Assembly: GCA_937924505.1 (NCBI GenBank)
Contig: CALDSR010000031.1
Location: forward strand, 1 to 52,944
Length of the DNA stretch: 52,944 nt
Origin: an uncultured Granulosicoccus sp.
Lineage (GTDB): Bacteria; Pseudomonadota; Gammaproteobacteria; Granulosicoccales; Granulosicoccaceae
Direction: 5' to 3'
Under the pieces are notes generated by a model that did no database searches, was not told the DNA's origin, and was given only the letters and a program-made list of their open reading frames with translations. Shown here piece after piece: positions 26,314 through 34,995 of this stretch. Numbering within the stretch: the first letter of the stretch is position 1; each line of letters opens with the position of its first letter. The position numbers and the translations under genes were made by a program.

Positions 26314-27818
26314 TGCGCGGCCTCGCGAGGTTCCGGATCGTTGCTCAGTTTCGAGGTGAAAAAACTCCACAGAATGGACACGATAACCAGCGCCATCAAA
26401 AAGAGATTGAGAGCACCTGACAAGAAATAGCGTGCAGCACCGTCAGTGGCATTGGCAATCATGCTGCCTTGAATGAAGTTGGCTTCCGCTATCGGACCGA
26501 GTATTAATCCAAGGACCAGTGGGGCTGCAGAAAAGCCGAATTTTTCGAGAAAGTACATGGCAATGCCAAGGCTCAACATGATGTATACATCGCCCATAGA
26601 CTGTTGTACCGAGTAAGCGCCAAACAAAGCCAGCACCATGACCGCAGATGCCATGATCGCAGGCGGGATACGCGCAACCTTCGCCGCATAACTCGCGACC
26701 CAAATACCAAAGATGACCATCAGAACCTGACCGATGAGCATGGAGTTGATGAATGTCCAGGCAACCTCAGGGTGATTATCAAACAAGTCAGAGCCCGGAA
26801 AAATGCCATGAATCAACAGACCACCAAGGAGTACGGCGGCTGTCGGGCTACCCGGTATGGACAGCGTAAGGAGTGGCACCAGAGAAGGCCCGACCATCGC
26901 ATTGTTGGCAGACTCGGCAGCGATGACCCCCTCAGGATTACCGTTACCAAAACTGTCCTTGTTCTTTGAAAATTTCTTTGTTTGATCATAGGCAAGCAGA
27001 CCTGCGATCTGCCCACCAACCCCCGGAATCAAACCGATGATCGATCCAACCACTGTTCCGATCGACAAAGCCTTGAAGCTTTTTGCCACCAGAGCCAACG
27101 ATTGCCCGAACGATTGCTTTTGTATCTGGACAGCCTTGATCGATTGCGTCTTGCGCCCCTTGGCCAACATCTCTATCACTTGCGGAATGGCAAAAATGCC
27201 AATCAATGCCGTGATGATATTGACACCACCGGTCAATGCATCGTGAAAAATAAAACGTTGTGCGCCCTGAATATCGTCATAACCAATCATTGACAACCAA
27301 AGACCAAGACAACCGGACAGCAAGCCTTTGACAAACGACTTCGAGTCAAGCGAGCCGATAACCGTAACGCCGAGGATGGCCATCCAGAACAAATGTGACG
27401 GCCCGAAAGCAAGGGCCCATTTAGCCAACACCGGGGTCAGGAAGATCAGCAACATGACACCGATGACGCCACCAACTCCTGAGGCAAGGAAAGAAATATG
27501 CAGCGCCTTGGCGCCCTGACCCTGGGTCGCCATCGCGTGGCCATCAAGGGCCGTAGCAATATTGGCTGGCGCACCGGGTATGCGTAACAGAATGGCACTG
27601 ACTGCCCCACCCGCCACCGTCGAGGTGTAAGCAGCTCCGAGCAGTATCAGCCCCTGTGTCGCCGGTAGCTGGAACGTAAACGGGATGAGCAGTGCCACCG
27701 CCATGGTCGGCGACAAACCTGGGGTCGCCCCTAGAATCAGGCCCCCGATCGTCCCACCCAACAGCAGCAGAAATGAGGTTGGCTCGAACACACCGGCAAA
27801 ATACTGCAGAAATTCCAT
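26310..27818 (-). CDS. tctA: TTT-family large membrane subunit (TctA)
   Basis: This 502-aa protein carries the TctA signatures: GTIGGLILGATPGLSPTMAVALLIPFTF at the N-terminus (about 22-50) and GLIPGVGGQIAGLLAYDQ near the middle, in a 10-12 helix layout. It is the main transport subunit, driven by the ion gradient. It is the first gene of the leftward tctA-tctB-tctC-dehydrogenase-ligase operon. The promoter region shared with the divergent lacI-type gene contains a LacI palindrome 53 bp upstream of its ATG, so that regulator very probably controls the operon. Confidence 0.95.
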   Translation of the reverse strand: MEFLQYFAGVFEPTSFLLLLGGTIGGLILGATPGLSPTMAVALLIPFTFQLPATQGLILLGAAYTSTVAGGAVSAILLRIPGAPANIATALDGHAMATQGQGAKALHISFLASGVGGVIGVMLLIFLTPVLAKWALAFGPSHLFWMAILGVTVIGSLDSKSFVKGLLSGCLGLWLSMIGYDDIQGAQRFIFHDALTGGVNIITALIGIFAIPQVIEMLAKGRKTQSIKAVQIQKQSFGQSLALVAKSFKALSIGTVVGSIIGLIPGVGGQIAGLLAYDQTKKFSKNKDSFGNGNPEGVIAAESANNAMVGPSLVPLLTLSIPGSPTAAVLLGGLLIHGIFPGSDLFDNHPEVAWTFINSMLIGQVLMVIFGIWVASYAAKVARIPPAIMASAVMVLALFGAYSVQQSMGDVYIMLSLGIAMYFLEKFGFSAAPLVLGLILGPIAEANFIQGSMIANATDGAARYFLSGALNLFLMALVIVSILWSFFTSKLSNDPEPREAAQ

Positions 27819-27871
27819 CCAGACGGATCCGTACTCTCTTTCACTATTACCTTAAAGGATGAAAATAAAAA

Positions 27872-27885
27872 TGCAAACGTTTACA
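27872..27885. promoter_or_regulatory. LacI-family operator palindrome in the tctA / regulator intergenic region
   Basis: TGCAAACGTTTACA is a 14-bp near-perfect palindrome with the central CG that LacI-family proteins contact (the two ends read TGCAAA and TGTAAA on opposite strands). It lies 8 bp before the regulator ATG and 53 bp before the tctA ATG. One site can thus control both divergent genes and give autoregulation. The binding itself is inferred. Confidence 0.8.
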
Positions 27886-27893
27886 TTGCAACA

Positions 27894-28937
27894 ATGGCAA
27901 ATTCATCTCAGCCGCGCAAACGTTCTCGCAAAGGGGCACCGGGCATACTCGATGTGGCCAGTCGAGCGGGGGTATCGGGCGCAACGGTTTCTCGCTGCTT
28001 CAACGATCCGAAAGTGGTCCGTCCCGACACGCGCAAACGCATAGAGGAAGCTGCCGAAGCACTCGGCTATATACGGGATCGCTTGGCAGGCTCGCTGCAC
28101 AATCGCATGAGCGGCTCGGTGGGTCTGGTTGTTCCAACCATCGACGACGCGATTTTCTCTGAATTGATCGAAGCCTTCTCGGCAGAACTACATCTGCATG
28201 ACCGAACGATGTTGATTGCGAGTCATAACTACAACCTGGATCGCGAAGTGACGATAATCCGCTCCCTGCTTGAACGCCGCATCGATGCTGTCGCCATTGT
28301 CGGACGTGATCATTCCCGCGTTGCACTGGAGATGTTGAAAGTCCGTGAGATACCTGTTGTGTCTCTGTGGAACGCCAGTGGTGCTGGCGAAATCCCTTGC
28401 GTTGGTACCGACAATCGACAAGGTGCGGCTCACGTCACTCGGCACCTGCTCGATCTTGGTCACCGTGATTTCGCGTTGATTTTTCCCGACACGCAAAACA
28501 ATGATCGCGCGCGTGATCGAAAGCAAGGGGTTATCAACACACTGACCGCCGCTGGCGTCGCCATACGTTCGGCGTGGGATATCAATTGTCCTTATGACGG
28601 TGCCATCGCGAAGTCTATTGCGCTCGAGATGTTTGCCGATGAACAACCGACCGCCATCATTTGCGGCAACGATGTTATCGCCCATGGTGTTCTGCACGCA
28701 GCGGCCAGGGCAAAAATATCGGTTCCCGATGATCTGTCGGTCGCAGGTATTGGCGATTTCAAAAGTTCGGCGGTGATTGAACCGGGCCTGACCACGGTAC
28801 GCTTGCCAGCCAGACGAATCGGACAGATCGCCGCCCGATCACTGATCGAACGGAGCGTGTCTGGTGATCGAGACAAGGTTAACGATGTGTTGATTCCCGC
28901 TGAACTGATCGTTCGAGCGTCAACCGGTCCGGTTTGA
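27894..28937 (+). CDS. LacI-family transcriptional regulator of the tct/sau operon
   Basis: This 347-aa protein has an extended basic N-terminus, a LacI helix-turn-helix (about 17-60, ILDVASRAGVSGATVSRCFND), the hinge, and a periplasmic-binding-protein-like effector domain (about 70-340, starting GLVVPTIDDAIFSELIEA). Its gene is divergent from tctA with the palindrome between. The expected behaviour is repression relieved by the transported acid or its CoA or aldehyde derivative. The last 18 nt overlap, tail to tail, the gene on the other strand (28920-29570). Confidence 0.93.
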   Translation: MANSSQPRKRSRKGAPGILDVASRAGVSGATVSRCFNDPKVVRPDTRKRIEEAAEALGYIRDRLAGSLHNRMSGSVGLVVPTIDDAIFSELIEAFSAELHLHDRTMLIASHNYNLDREVTIIRSLLERRIDAVAIVGRDHSRVALEMLKVREIPVVSLWNASGAGEIPCVGTDNRQGAAHVTRHLLDLGHRDFALIFPDTQNNDRARDRKQGVINTLTAAGVAIRSAWDINCPYDGAIAKSIALEMFADEQPTAIICGNDVIAHGVLHAAARAKISVPDDLSVAGIGDFKSSAVIEPGLTTVRLPARRIGQIAARSLIERSVSGDRDKVNDVLIPAELIVRASTGPV

Positions 28938-29570
28938 TGCGTCGGTGGGGGCCGGCAAGACTTCGATGACTTCACCTGTACTGCGGGTCTGGTTAACGTC
29001 TACCGCTCCCCGGTTATCCGGATTGATCAATCTTGGTAAATCACGGGTCTGCTTCCAGCGAAACAGGTAACCGCCGAGAGCGCCACCCGCTGAGGTAATG
29101 GTCAATAAGCCCAAGGTCAACAACTCAGTGATCAGCAGCAAGACGCCCGCTGCCGTGGTCGCGGCAAATGCAAGTCCGACTTTCAGATTGGCGCGGCGAC
29201 TGACACTCTTCTCATGGCGCAACAGATCCTTGTGCGCCTGACGCAAGAGCTGTTCTCGTTCCGTGTTCGCTTGAACCACGATGCTTTCACGGTCAACGTT
29301 AGCCCGGTTCAGAATTTCGGTGCGCGACTTTTCCGCCGCCTGCAATAACTTTTCTTTTTCTGCCGCATGGCGTTCGATCATATCGGCCCGCAAGCGCTCT
29401 CCATCAGAGCGCGCGATGCTGGAAAACCAGAATCCGGTGACCAGAGCAATCAAAGCAGCGGGCAGTACTGCGCGAATCATTATTTCATCAATTTCACTGC
29501 CAAGACTTGCCCAGAACAGTGCCAAGGTCACGATCTGTAGTAGTACGACACCGGAAAGGTAACGAATCAT
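28920..29570 (-). CDS. Membrane protein with central coiled coil, unknown function
   Basis: This 216-aa protein has two N-terminal membrane helices (about 4-22 and 30-52), a charged coiled-coil stretch (about 55-120, rich in Glu, Arg and Ala), then two more hydrophobic helices (about 127-165) with a Gly-rich turn (SAGGALGGYLF), and a polar tail. I do not recognise the family. It is divergent from polB (59 bp between starts), and its end overlaps the regulator by 18 nt. No functional link to either neighbour is visible. Confidence 0.82.
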   Translation of the reverse strand: MIRYLSGVVLLQIVTLALFWASLGSEIDEIMIRAVLPAALIALVTGFWFSSIARSDGERLRADMIERHAAEKEKLLQAAEKSRTEILNRANVDRESIVVQANTEREQLLRQAHKDLLRHEKSVSRRANLKVGLAFAATTAAGVLLLITELLTLGLLTITSAGGALGGYLFRWKQTRDLPRLINPDNRGAVDVNQTRSTGEVIEVLPAPTDASNRTG

Positions 29571-29629
29571 GGCTCAAAACCGTAAAAACGATAGCCCATG
29601 TTACACGAGGCTTCTCGTACACTACGACC

Positions 29630-31963
29630 ATGGTCACTAGCGGATATCTGGTCTCACGCGGTTGGCGCGATACTCCACAAGGCATCGAGCTCTCACTGTG
29701 GCTGGCCACGGTCGATGGTCCATTGCATGTCCAGGTAGACGGGCAGGAATCTGTCTGTTTTATAGAACGCGGTGTCCCTGCCGCCCTGCCCGTTAGCGCA
29801 CGTCGCAAGCCACTTGAACTGTCTCTGTTGCACGGCGGTGCTGTCGACGCTTTGTACTTTCAGCGTCATCGAGATTTGCAACAGTTACGACAAACCGACA
29901 CGCCTTTATGCGAGTCGGATATCAAGCCGGTCGACCGCTTTCTGATGGAACGCTTCATTCACGCCGGGATGGAGATTCATGGTGACATCAGCATGAACAA
30001 AAACGTACGCCAGGTACGCAATCCGAAGCTTGTGCCGTTGACGCTTGAACCCACTCTCAAGGCAGTGGCGATCGACATCGAGACGCGCGCCAACACGCGA
30101 GAGCTTTACTCGATTGCAGGCGCCCTACTAGGTGACAACACCGGCCATGGTCACGATGGCCTGCGCGGTGAAGACTACGCACATGCGGTCGTGTTCATGC
30201 GTGGTGAGGCCAAGGACGAAAGGCGGGAGGGCTATACCTTGCACTACTGCGACTCGGAAGCAGCGCTCGTGAAAGCCTTTCTAAACTGGATGCAGCAGAT
30301 CGATCCAGACATTATCACCGGCTGGGCTGTCATCAATTTTGACCTCAACTTTCTCGATCAGAAATGCAAGGACTTGAATATACCCTTTGCCTTGGGTCGT
30401 GCAGGGGCAACGGCCGCTGTGCTGCAACCCGGCAATCCGGGCTCTCCACGTATCGCACGCGTTCCCGGACGCGCGGTGCTCGATGGCATTGACCAGTTGA
30501 AAGCGGGCTTCTGGGCGTTCGACAGTTTTTCACTCGACAATGTTGCGCATGAGTTACTCGGTGTTGGCAAGCTGATCAGCACGGATTCGGACAAGGTTGC
30601 CGAGATCAATCGACGGTTCCGAGACAATAAACCGGAACTCGCCGATTACAACCTACGTGACTGTACCTTGGTCAACGATATCTTCATCAAAGCGGATCTG
30701 ATCGCATTTGCCGTGCAACGGGCGAATCTGACCGGGCTGGCCCTCGATCGTCTCGGCGGTTCGGTTGCAGCCTTCGACAATCTGTACCTGCCAAAATTGC
30801 ATCGCGAAGGCTTTGTTGCCCCCGATGTCAGTGCGCGTGACGACGGCGGTAGCCCAGGCGGCTTTGTCATGGATTCAGTACCCGGACTTTATCGCGATGT
30901 ACTGGTGCTGGATTTCAAAAGTCTGTACCCAAGTATTATTCGAACCTTTTTCGTTGACCCTTTAGGTCTCGCTGTCCCAGGCGATGATCCGGTACCCGGT
31001 TTTGTGGAAGCAAATTTCTCGCGGCAGCAACATATTCTTCCAGGCTTGATCGAGGAACTTTGGGAGGCACGAGACGCCGCCAAGCTGACGAGCAATGCGC
31101 CACTGTCACAAGCGATCAAGATCATCATGAATTCATTCTACGGTGTGCTGGGTACGACCGGTTGCCGATTCCATGACCAAAGGCTTGCCTCAAGTATCAC
31201 CCGCCGTGGACATCAAATCATCAATGACTCGCGAGATTTCATAGAAGACGCTGGTTATAAAGTTATCTATGGTGATACGGATTCCTTGTTCGTACATATC
31301 GATTCCGGACAGGCAGCCTCGGCCTGTCATCGAATCGGCGATGAACTGATGAATTCATTAAACGACTGGTGGAAGAAACGCCTGCACAAGGAATTTGATC
31401 TTGAGTCGCATCTTGAAGTGGAGTTCGAAACGCACTTCCAACGTTTTCTGATGCCAACGGTACGCGGCATGGCCACAGGCAGTAAAAAACGTTATGCAGG
31501 ACTCGTCACGGGCAAGGATGATTCGCCAGAGTTATTGATCAAGGGACTCGAAGCTGTACGCACTGACTGGACACCCTTGGCCAGAGACTTTCAGCGAGAA
31601 TTGCTGCGACGAGTGTTTACGGATCAGCCGTTTGAAGACTATGTCCGCAGCACGGCGGAACAGTTGAGCAATGGCGAACTGGACGACAAACTTGTCTACC
31701 GCAAACGACTACGTCGCCCTTTGAGCGACTATCAACGCAATGTGCCACCGCATGTGCAAGCAGCGCGCAAGTTGCCCAAAAGTGGTAGCTGGATCAGCTA
31801 CGTTATTACGCGAAACGGACCGGAACCGGTTGACGGCCTGGAATCGGCTCCGGACTACCAACATTATCTGGACAAGCAACTGGCACCCGCAGCTGATGGC
31901 ATATTGCACTTCAAGGACACAAGCTTTGGTACATTGACCGATGCGCAAATGGACATGTTCTAA
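29630..31963 (+). CDS. polB: DNA polymerase II (family B)
   Basis: The start is ATG 29630 (777 aa, E. coli PolB is 783). An open frame upstream to 29507 overlaps the divergent gene and is not needed. The exonuclease site is present (DIE at 149-151, GWAVINFDLNFL), so proofreading is intact. The polymerase motifs are A, DFKSLYPSII from Asp428, B, KIIMNSFYGVLG, and C, YGDTDS at 547-552. Pol II helps restart forks and bypass lesions, and is SOS-controlled in E. coli. I find no CTGT-N8-ACAG box in the 59 bp in front of this gene, so control here may differ. It lies between lexA/imuAB and dnaE2. Confidence 0.96.
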   Translation: MVTSGYLVSRGWRDTPQGIELSLWLATVDGPLHVQVDGQESVCFIERGVPAALPVSARRKPLELSLLHGGAVDALYFQRHRDLQQLRQTDTPLCESDIKPVDRFLMERFIHAGMEIHGDISMNKNVRQVRNPKLVPLTLEPTLKAVAIDIETRANTRELYSIAGALLGDNTGHGHDGLRGEDYAHAVVFMRGEAKDERREGYTLHYCDSEAALVKAFLNWMQQIDPDIITGWAVINFDLNFLDQKCKDLNIPFALGRAGATAAVLQPGNPGSPRIARVPGRAVLDGIDQLKAGFWAFDSFSLDNVAHELLGVGKLISTDSDKVAEINRRFRDNKPELADYNLRDCTLVNDIFIKADLIAFAVQRANLTGLALDRLGGSVAAFDNLYLPKLHREGFVAPDVSARDDGGSPGGFVMDSVPGLYRDVLVLDFKSLYPSIIRTFFVDPLGLAVPGDDPVPGFVEANFSRQQHILPGLIEELWEARDAAKLTSNAPLSQAIKIIMNSFYGVLGTTGCRFHDQRLASSITRRGHQIINDSRDFIEDAGYKVIYGDTDSLFVHIDSGQAASACHRIGDELMNSLNDWWKKRLHKEFDLESHLEVEFETHFQRFLMPTVRGMATGSKKRYAGLVTGKDDSPELLIKGLEAVRTDWTPLARDFQRELLRRVFTDQPFEDYVRSTAEQLSNGELDDKLVYRKRLRRPLSDYQRNVPPHVQAARKLPKSGSWISYVITRNGPEPVDGLESAPDYQHYLDKQLAPAADGILHFKDTSFGTLTDAQMDMF

Positions 31964-31965
31964 CG

Positions 31966-32000
31966 AAAAAAGGCGTGCGATCACTGAGTGATCGCACGCC
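31966..32000 (-). terminator. Rho-independent terminator of the cytochrome P460-like gene
   Basis: On the minus strand the 13-bp perfect stem (arms 31972-31984 and 31988-32000, loop 31985-31987) is followed by a run of six T (31971-31966). It therefore ends the leftward transcript of the P460-like gene. The A-run on the plus strand precedes the stem, so polB transcripts would meet the hairpin without a T-run after it. Confidence 0.88.
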
Positions 32001-32032
32001 CTCGACTTGCGTATTCGCAAGCGTTTAAACGC

Positions 32033-32545
32033 TTACTGACTATGCTTGGAGATCAACGCCTGATTGGTAAAGACGAAATCGTCTTTCGCAGCAATCGTGT
32101 GGCAGCCTGAACAGAATTGGCTTTCTTTGGCAGTTGCCTTGTAGCTGTCAGCCCAGATCCAGTTCTCAGCGGGGTTGGCCGCATCGTCAGAGACTTTCAC
32201 ACTGACCGTGTGTCCAGCTTTACGATCAGCTTCATAATCTGCCTGGTTGTCAAACTGCTCTTTCACGACAACGGTACCGACAGGGTATACATATGGCCCA
32301 TCGCTCGTGAGTACATCGGCGCCGACATCGTTGACGTAAACGCTGCGGTAGCCATTTGGCCCCTTGTGAATATTGCCCAGGAAGTTGGTCGGGTCACCCG
32401 TATCACCATCGGCTACTTTGGTCCACGACTTGTAGTCAGCCCAACGTGTATCCGCATCTCTGAACGGAGCAGTAACGGCTGAAAAAGCGCCACATCCAGC
32501 AATGAACACTGACATCGCGACAATTCCGACTTTTAGTTTTGACAT
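32033..32545 (-). CDS. Cytochrome P460-like lipoprotein
   Basis: This 170-aa protein has a type II signal peptide with lipobox IAGC (Cys18) and one c-type haem site CSGCH (145-149) close to the C-terminus. The C-terminal haem, the length and the segment VVKEQFDN fit cytochrome P460/c'-beta proteins, which handle hydroxylamine or nitric oxide in some species; the electron-transfer or NO role here is inference. A Shine-Dalgarno AAGGAG lies about 10 nt before the ATG. It is 33 bp downstream of malate synthase on the opposite side of its start, so the two share the leftward direction with P460 second in reading order from the right. Confidence 0.85.
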   Translation of the reverse strand: MSKLKVGIVAMSVFIAGCGAFSAVTAPFRDADTRWADYKSWTKVADGDTGDPTNFLGNIHKGPNGYRSVYVNDVGADVLTSDGPYVYPVGTVVVKEQFDNQADYEADRKAGHTVSVKVSDDAANPAENWIWADSYKATAKESQFCSGCHTIAAKDDFVFTNQALISKHSQ

Positions 32546-32578
32546 TCGAATCTGGCTCCTTAAATTTAGAAGGGCGAA

Positions 32579-34750
32579 CTAGGCCTTTGATTTGACTTCG
32601 CGACGCCGCGCCGTCAAGACGAACTCAGTATAGCCGTTAGGCTGTTCACGACCACTTAAAACAAGATCAAGTGCCGCTTGAAATGCAATGCTGGCATCAT
32701 AATGCGGCGCCATGGGTTGATATGCTGGATCACCAGCGTTTTGTTTGTCAACAACAAGCGCCATTTGTTCCATTATATCGCGAATTTGTTTTTCTTCAAC
32801 AATATTGTGCTCCAGCCAATTGGCAAGAATTTGACTCGATATGCGTAGAGTGGCACGGTCTTCCATCAAGCCGACGTCGTTGATATCAGGTACCTTCGAG
32901 CAACCGACGCCTTGGTCCACCCAGCGAACAACATAGCCCAGAATACTTTGCGCGTTGTTTTCAAGTTCGTGCTGGATTTCTTCTGCCGAGAAATTCCGGC
33001 CTTTTTCAACGAGTGGCACTGTCAGCAAAGTATCTAGGCTGGCAGGTGTGCGATCAGCAATTGCACTCTGGCGCTGCTGCACGTTTACCTTGTGATAATG
33101 CATCGCATGTAATGTCGCGGCGGTCGGCGATGGCACCCAAGCGCAATTCGCTCCGGCTTCAGGGTGACTTTGCTTGGCTTCTATCATGGCTGCCATCTGG
33201 TCAGGTATGGCCCACATACCCTTGCCGATCTGACCATTACCCTGTAATCCGCTGGCGAGCCCAACATCAACATTACTGTCTTCATAAGCACTCAGCCACG
33301 CAGCATTTTTCATTTCACCCTTGGGCACCATGACACCGGCATGCATGCTCGTGTGTATCTCATCGCCGGTACGGTCCAGAAAACCGGTATTGATGAATAT
33401 CACGCGCTCGCGAGCAGCATGAATGCAATTCTTGAGATTGACCGTTGTACGTCGCTCCTCATCCATGATGCCGATCTTCAGTGTGTTCGCAGCAAGACCC
33501 AAGGCTTTCTCGACTCGACCAAACAGCTCGACTGACAAAGCCACCTCATCGGGTCCATGCTGCTTGGGCTTGACGATATAGACGCTGCCAGTGCGTGAGT
33601 TTCTTGAATCCGCCGCATCCTTCTGCAAATCGTGCATGGCGCAAAGGCTGGTCACCATGGCATCAACATAGGTTTCAGCGACTTCATTGCCACTGGCATC
33701 AAGCACCGCATCAGTGTACATATGTGCGCCGACATTGCGCACCAGTAAAAGACTGCGACCAGGAACGGTGTATTTGTTCCCATCAAGGCTGGTATAAATC
33801 CGATCGGCATGTAAAGCGCGCACGACCTCCTTGCCACCTTTGTTGAATCGTTCTTCGAGATCACCACGCATCAAGCCAAGCCAGTTTCTGTAGACGTCAA
33901 CCTTGTCTTCTGCATCAACGGCGGCCACTGAATCTTCGCAATCCTGAATGGTAGTCATGGCTGCTTCCATCAAGACGTCCTTGATACCCGCTGCATTGCT
34001 TTTGCCGATTGGATGCGAACGATCAATCTGAATTTCAAGGTGCAAGCCGTTGTTGACAAGAAGGACGGAATCGGGTGCATCGGCAGAGCCTGTAAAAGCA
34101 ACACATTGGCTTGGGTTCTTCAGGCCAATCTCACTGCCACTGCCAAGCGTCACATGCAAAGCACCGTTTTTGATCGTCAGTGATGCGACATCCTGGTAAT
34201 TCCCTTGAGCCAACGGCGCTGCAGAATCAAGAAAGCTGTTGGCGAAAGCAACCACACGCTCTCCCCGCAACGGGTTATACGTATCGCTTCGTTCAGCACC
34301 ATCAGCCTCACTGATCGCATCAGTACCATAGAGTGCATCGTACAAACTGCCCCATCGTGCATTAGCAGCATTCAATGCATAACGTGCATTGTTGACCGGC
34401 ACCACTAACTGGGGACCTGCAATGGACGCGATTTCAGGGTCTACATTACTAACCTTGACGGAAAAGTCGCTTACAGGCTGCTGCAGGTAACCGATATCCT
34501 CAAGGAAACTTTTGTAAGTGGCTATTTGCATCGGCCCGGGATTCGCCTTGTGCCACGCATCGATCTGACTTTGCAAATCATCCCGGTAGGCCAGCATGGC
34601 GGCATTGGGTGGCCCCAGATCATCAACAATACCGGCAAGGCCGGCAAAAAATGTATCGCCGCTGACCCCGGTTCCCGGGAGAGCTTCGTTAAGGATGAAA
34701 TCGTAAAGCGGCTTCGATATCGTCAAACCGCTGGCAACTGTGACGCTCAT
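32579..34750 (-). CDS. glcB: Malate synthase G
   Basis: I use ATG 34750 (723 aa) because the following [19 protein letters not shown] lines up with known malate synthase G starts; the ATGs at 34765 and 34762 would add 5 or 4 residues. The protein contains the catalytic core segment [18 protein letters not shown], the acidic region near the glyoxylate/Mg site, and [13 protein letters not shown]. It condenses glyoxylate with acetyl-CoA to malate in the cytoplasm, letting the cell grow on two-carbon compounds. No isocitrate lyase or glycolate oxidase gene lies beside it, so glyoxylate probably comes from elsewhere. Acetyl-CoA from C2 degradation would be used by it. Confidence 0.95.
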   Translation of the reverse strand: MSVTVASGLTISKPLYDFILNEALPGTGVSGDTFFAGLAGIVDDLGPPNAAMLAYRDDLQSQIDAWHKANPGPMQIATYKSFLEDIGYLQQPVSDFSVKVSNVDPEIASIAGPQLVVPVNNARYALNAANARWGSLYDALYGTDAISEADGAERSDTYNPLRGERVVAFANSFLDSAAPLAQGNYQDVASLTIKNGALHVTLGSGSEIGLKNPSQCVAFTGSADAPDSVLLVNNGLHLEIQIDRSHPIGKSNAAGIKDVLMEAAMTTIQDCEDSVAAVDAEDKVDVYRNWLGLMRGDLEERFNKGGKEVVRALHADRIYTSLDGNKYTVPGRSLLLVRNVGAHMYTDAVLDASGNEVAETYVDAMVTSLCAMHDLQKDAADSRNSRTGSVYIVKPKQHGPDEVALSVELFGRVEKALGLAANTLKIGIMDEERRTTVNLKNCIHAARERVIFINTGFLDRTGDEIHTSMHAGVMVPKGEMKNAAWLSAYEDSNVDVGLASGLQGNGQIGKGMWAIPDQMAAMIEAKQSHPEAGANCAWVPSPTAATLHAMHYHKVNVQQRQSAIADRTPASLDTLLTVPLVEKGRNFSAEEIQHELENNAQSILGYVVRWVDQGVGCSKVPDINDVGLMEDRATLRISSQILANWLEHNIVEEKQIRDIMEQMALVVDKQNAGDPAYQPMAPHYDASIAFQAALDLVLSGREQPNGYTEFVLTARRREVKSKA

Positions 34751-34995
34751 GTGAAAACCCATCATAAAAACTAATGAGCCATGATATCAGTGCGTAAGAA
34801 TGTTCGTAAGAGCAAATGCAAGGATTCGATATCAAGCGACTCGAAGCGACCCTTCTATACTTTTGGCAAGGTTCGGACCGCGGGCGTTTTCCGTGGCAGG
34901 TTCGAACAGACGCAGATCAGGTCCAAGAAGTTGCGAATCCGGTCACATCGGGACTAAGAACCAGGTCTCCGTCGCGACCAAAGAAGCTGTTTATC

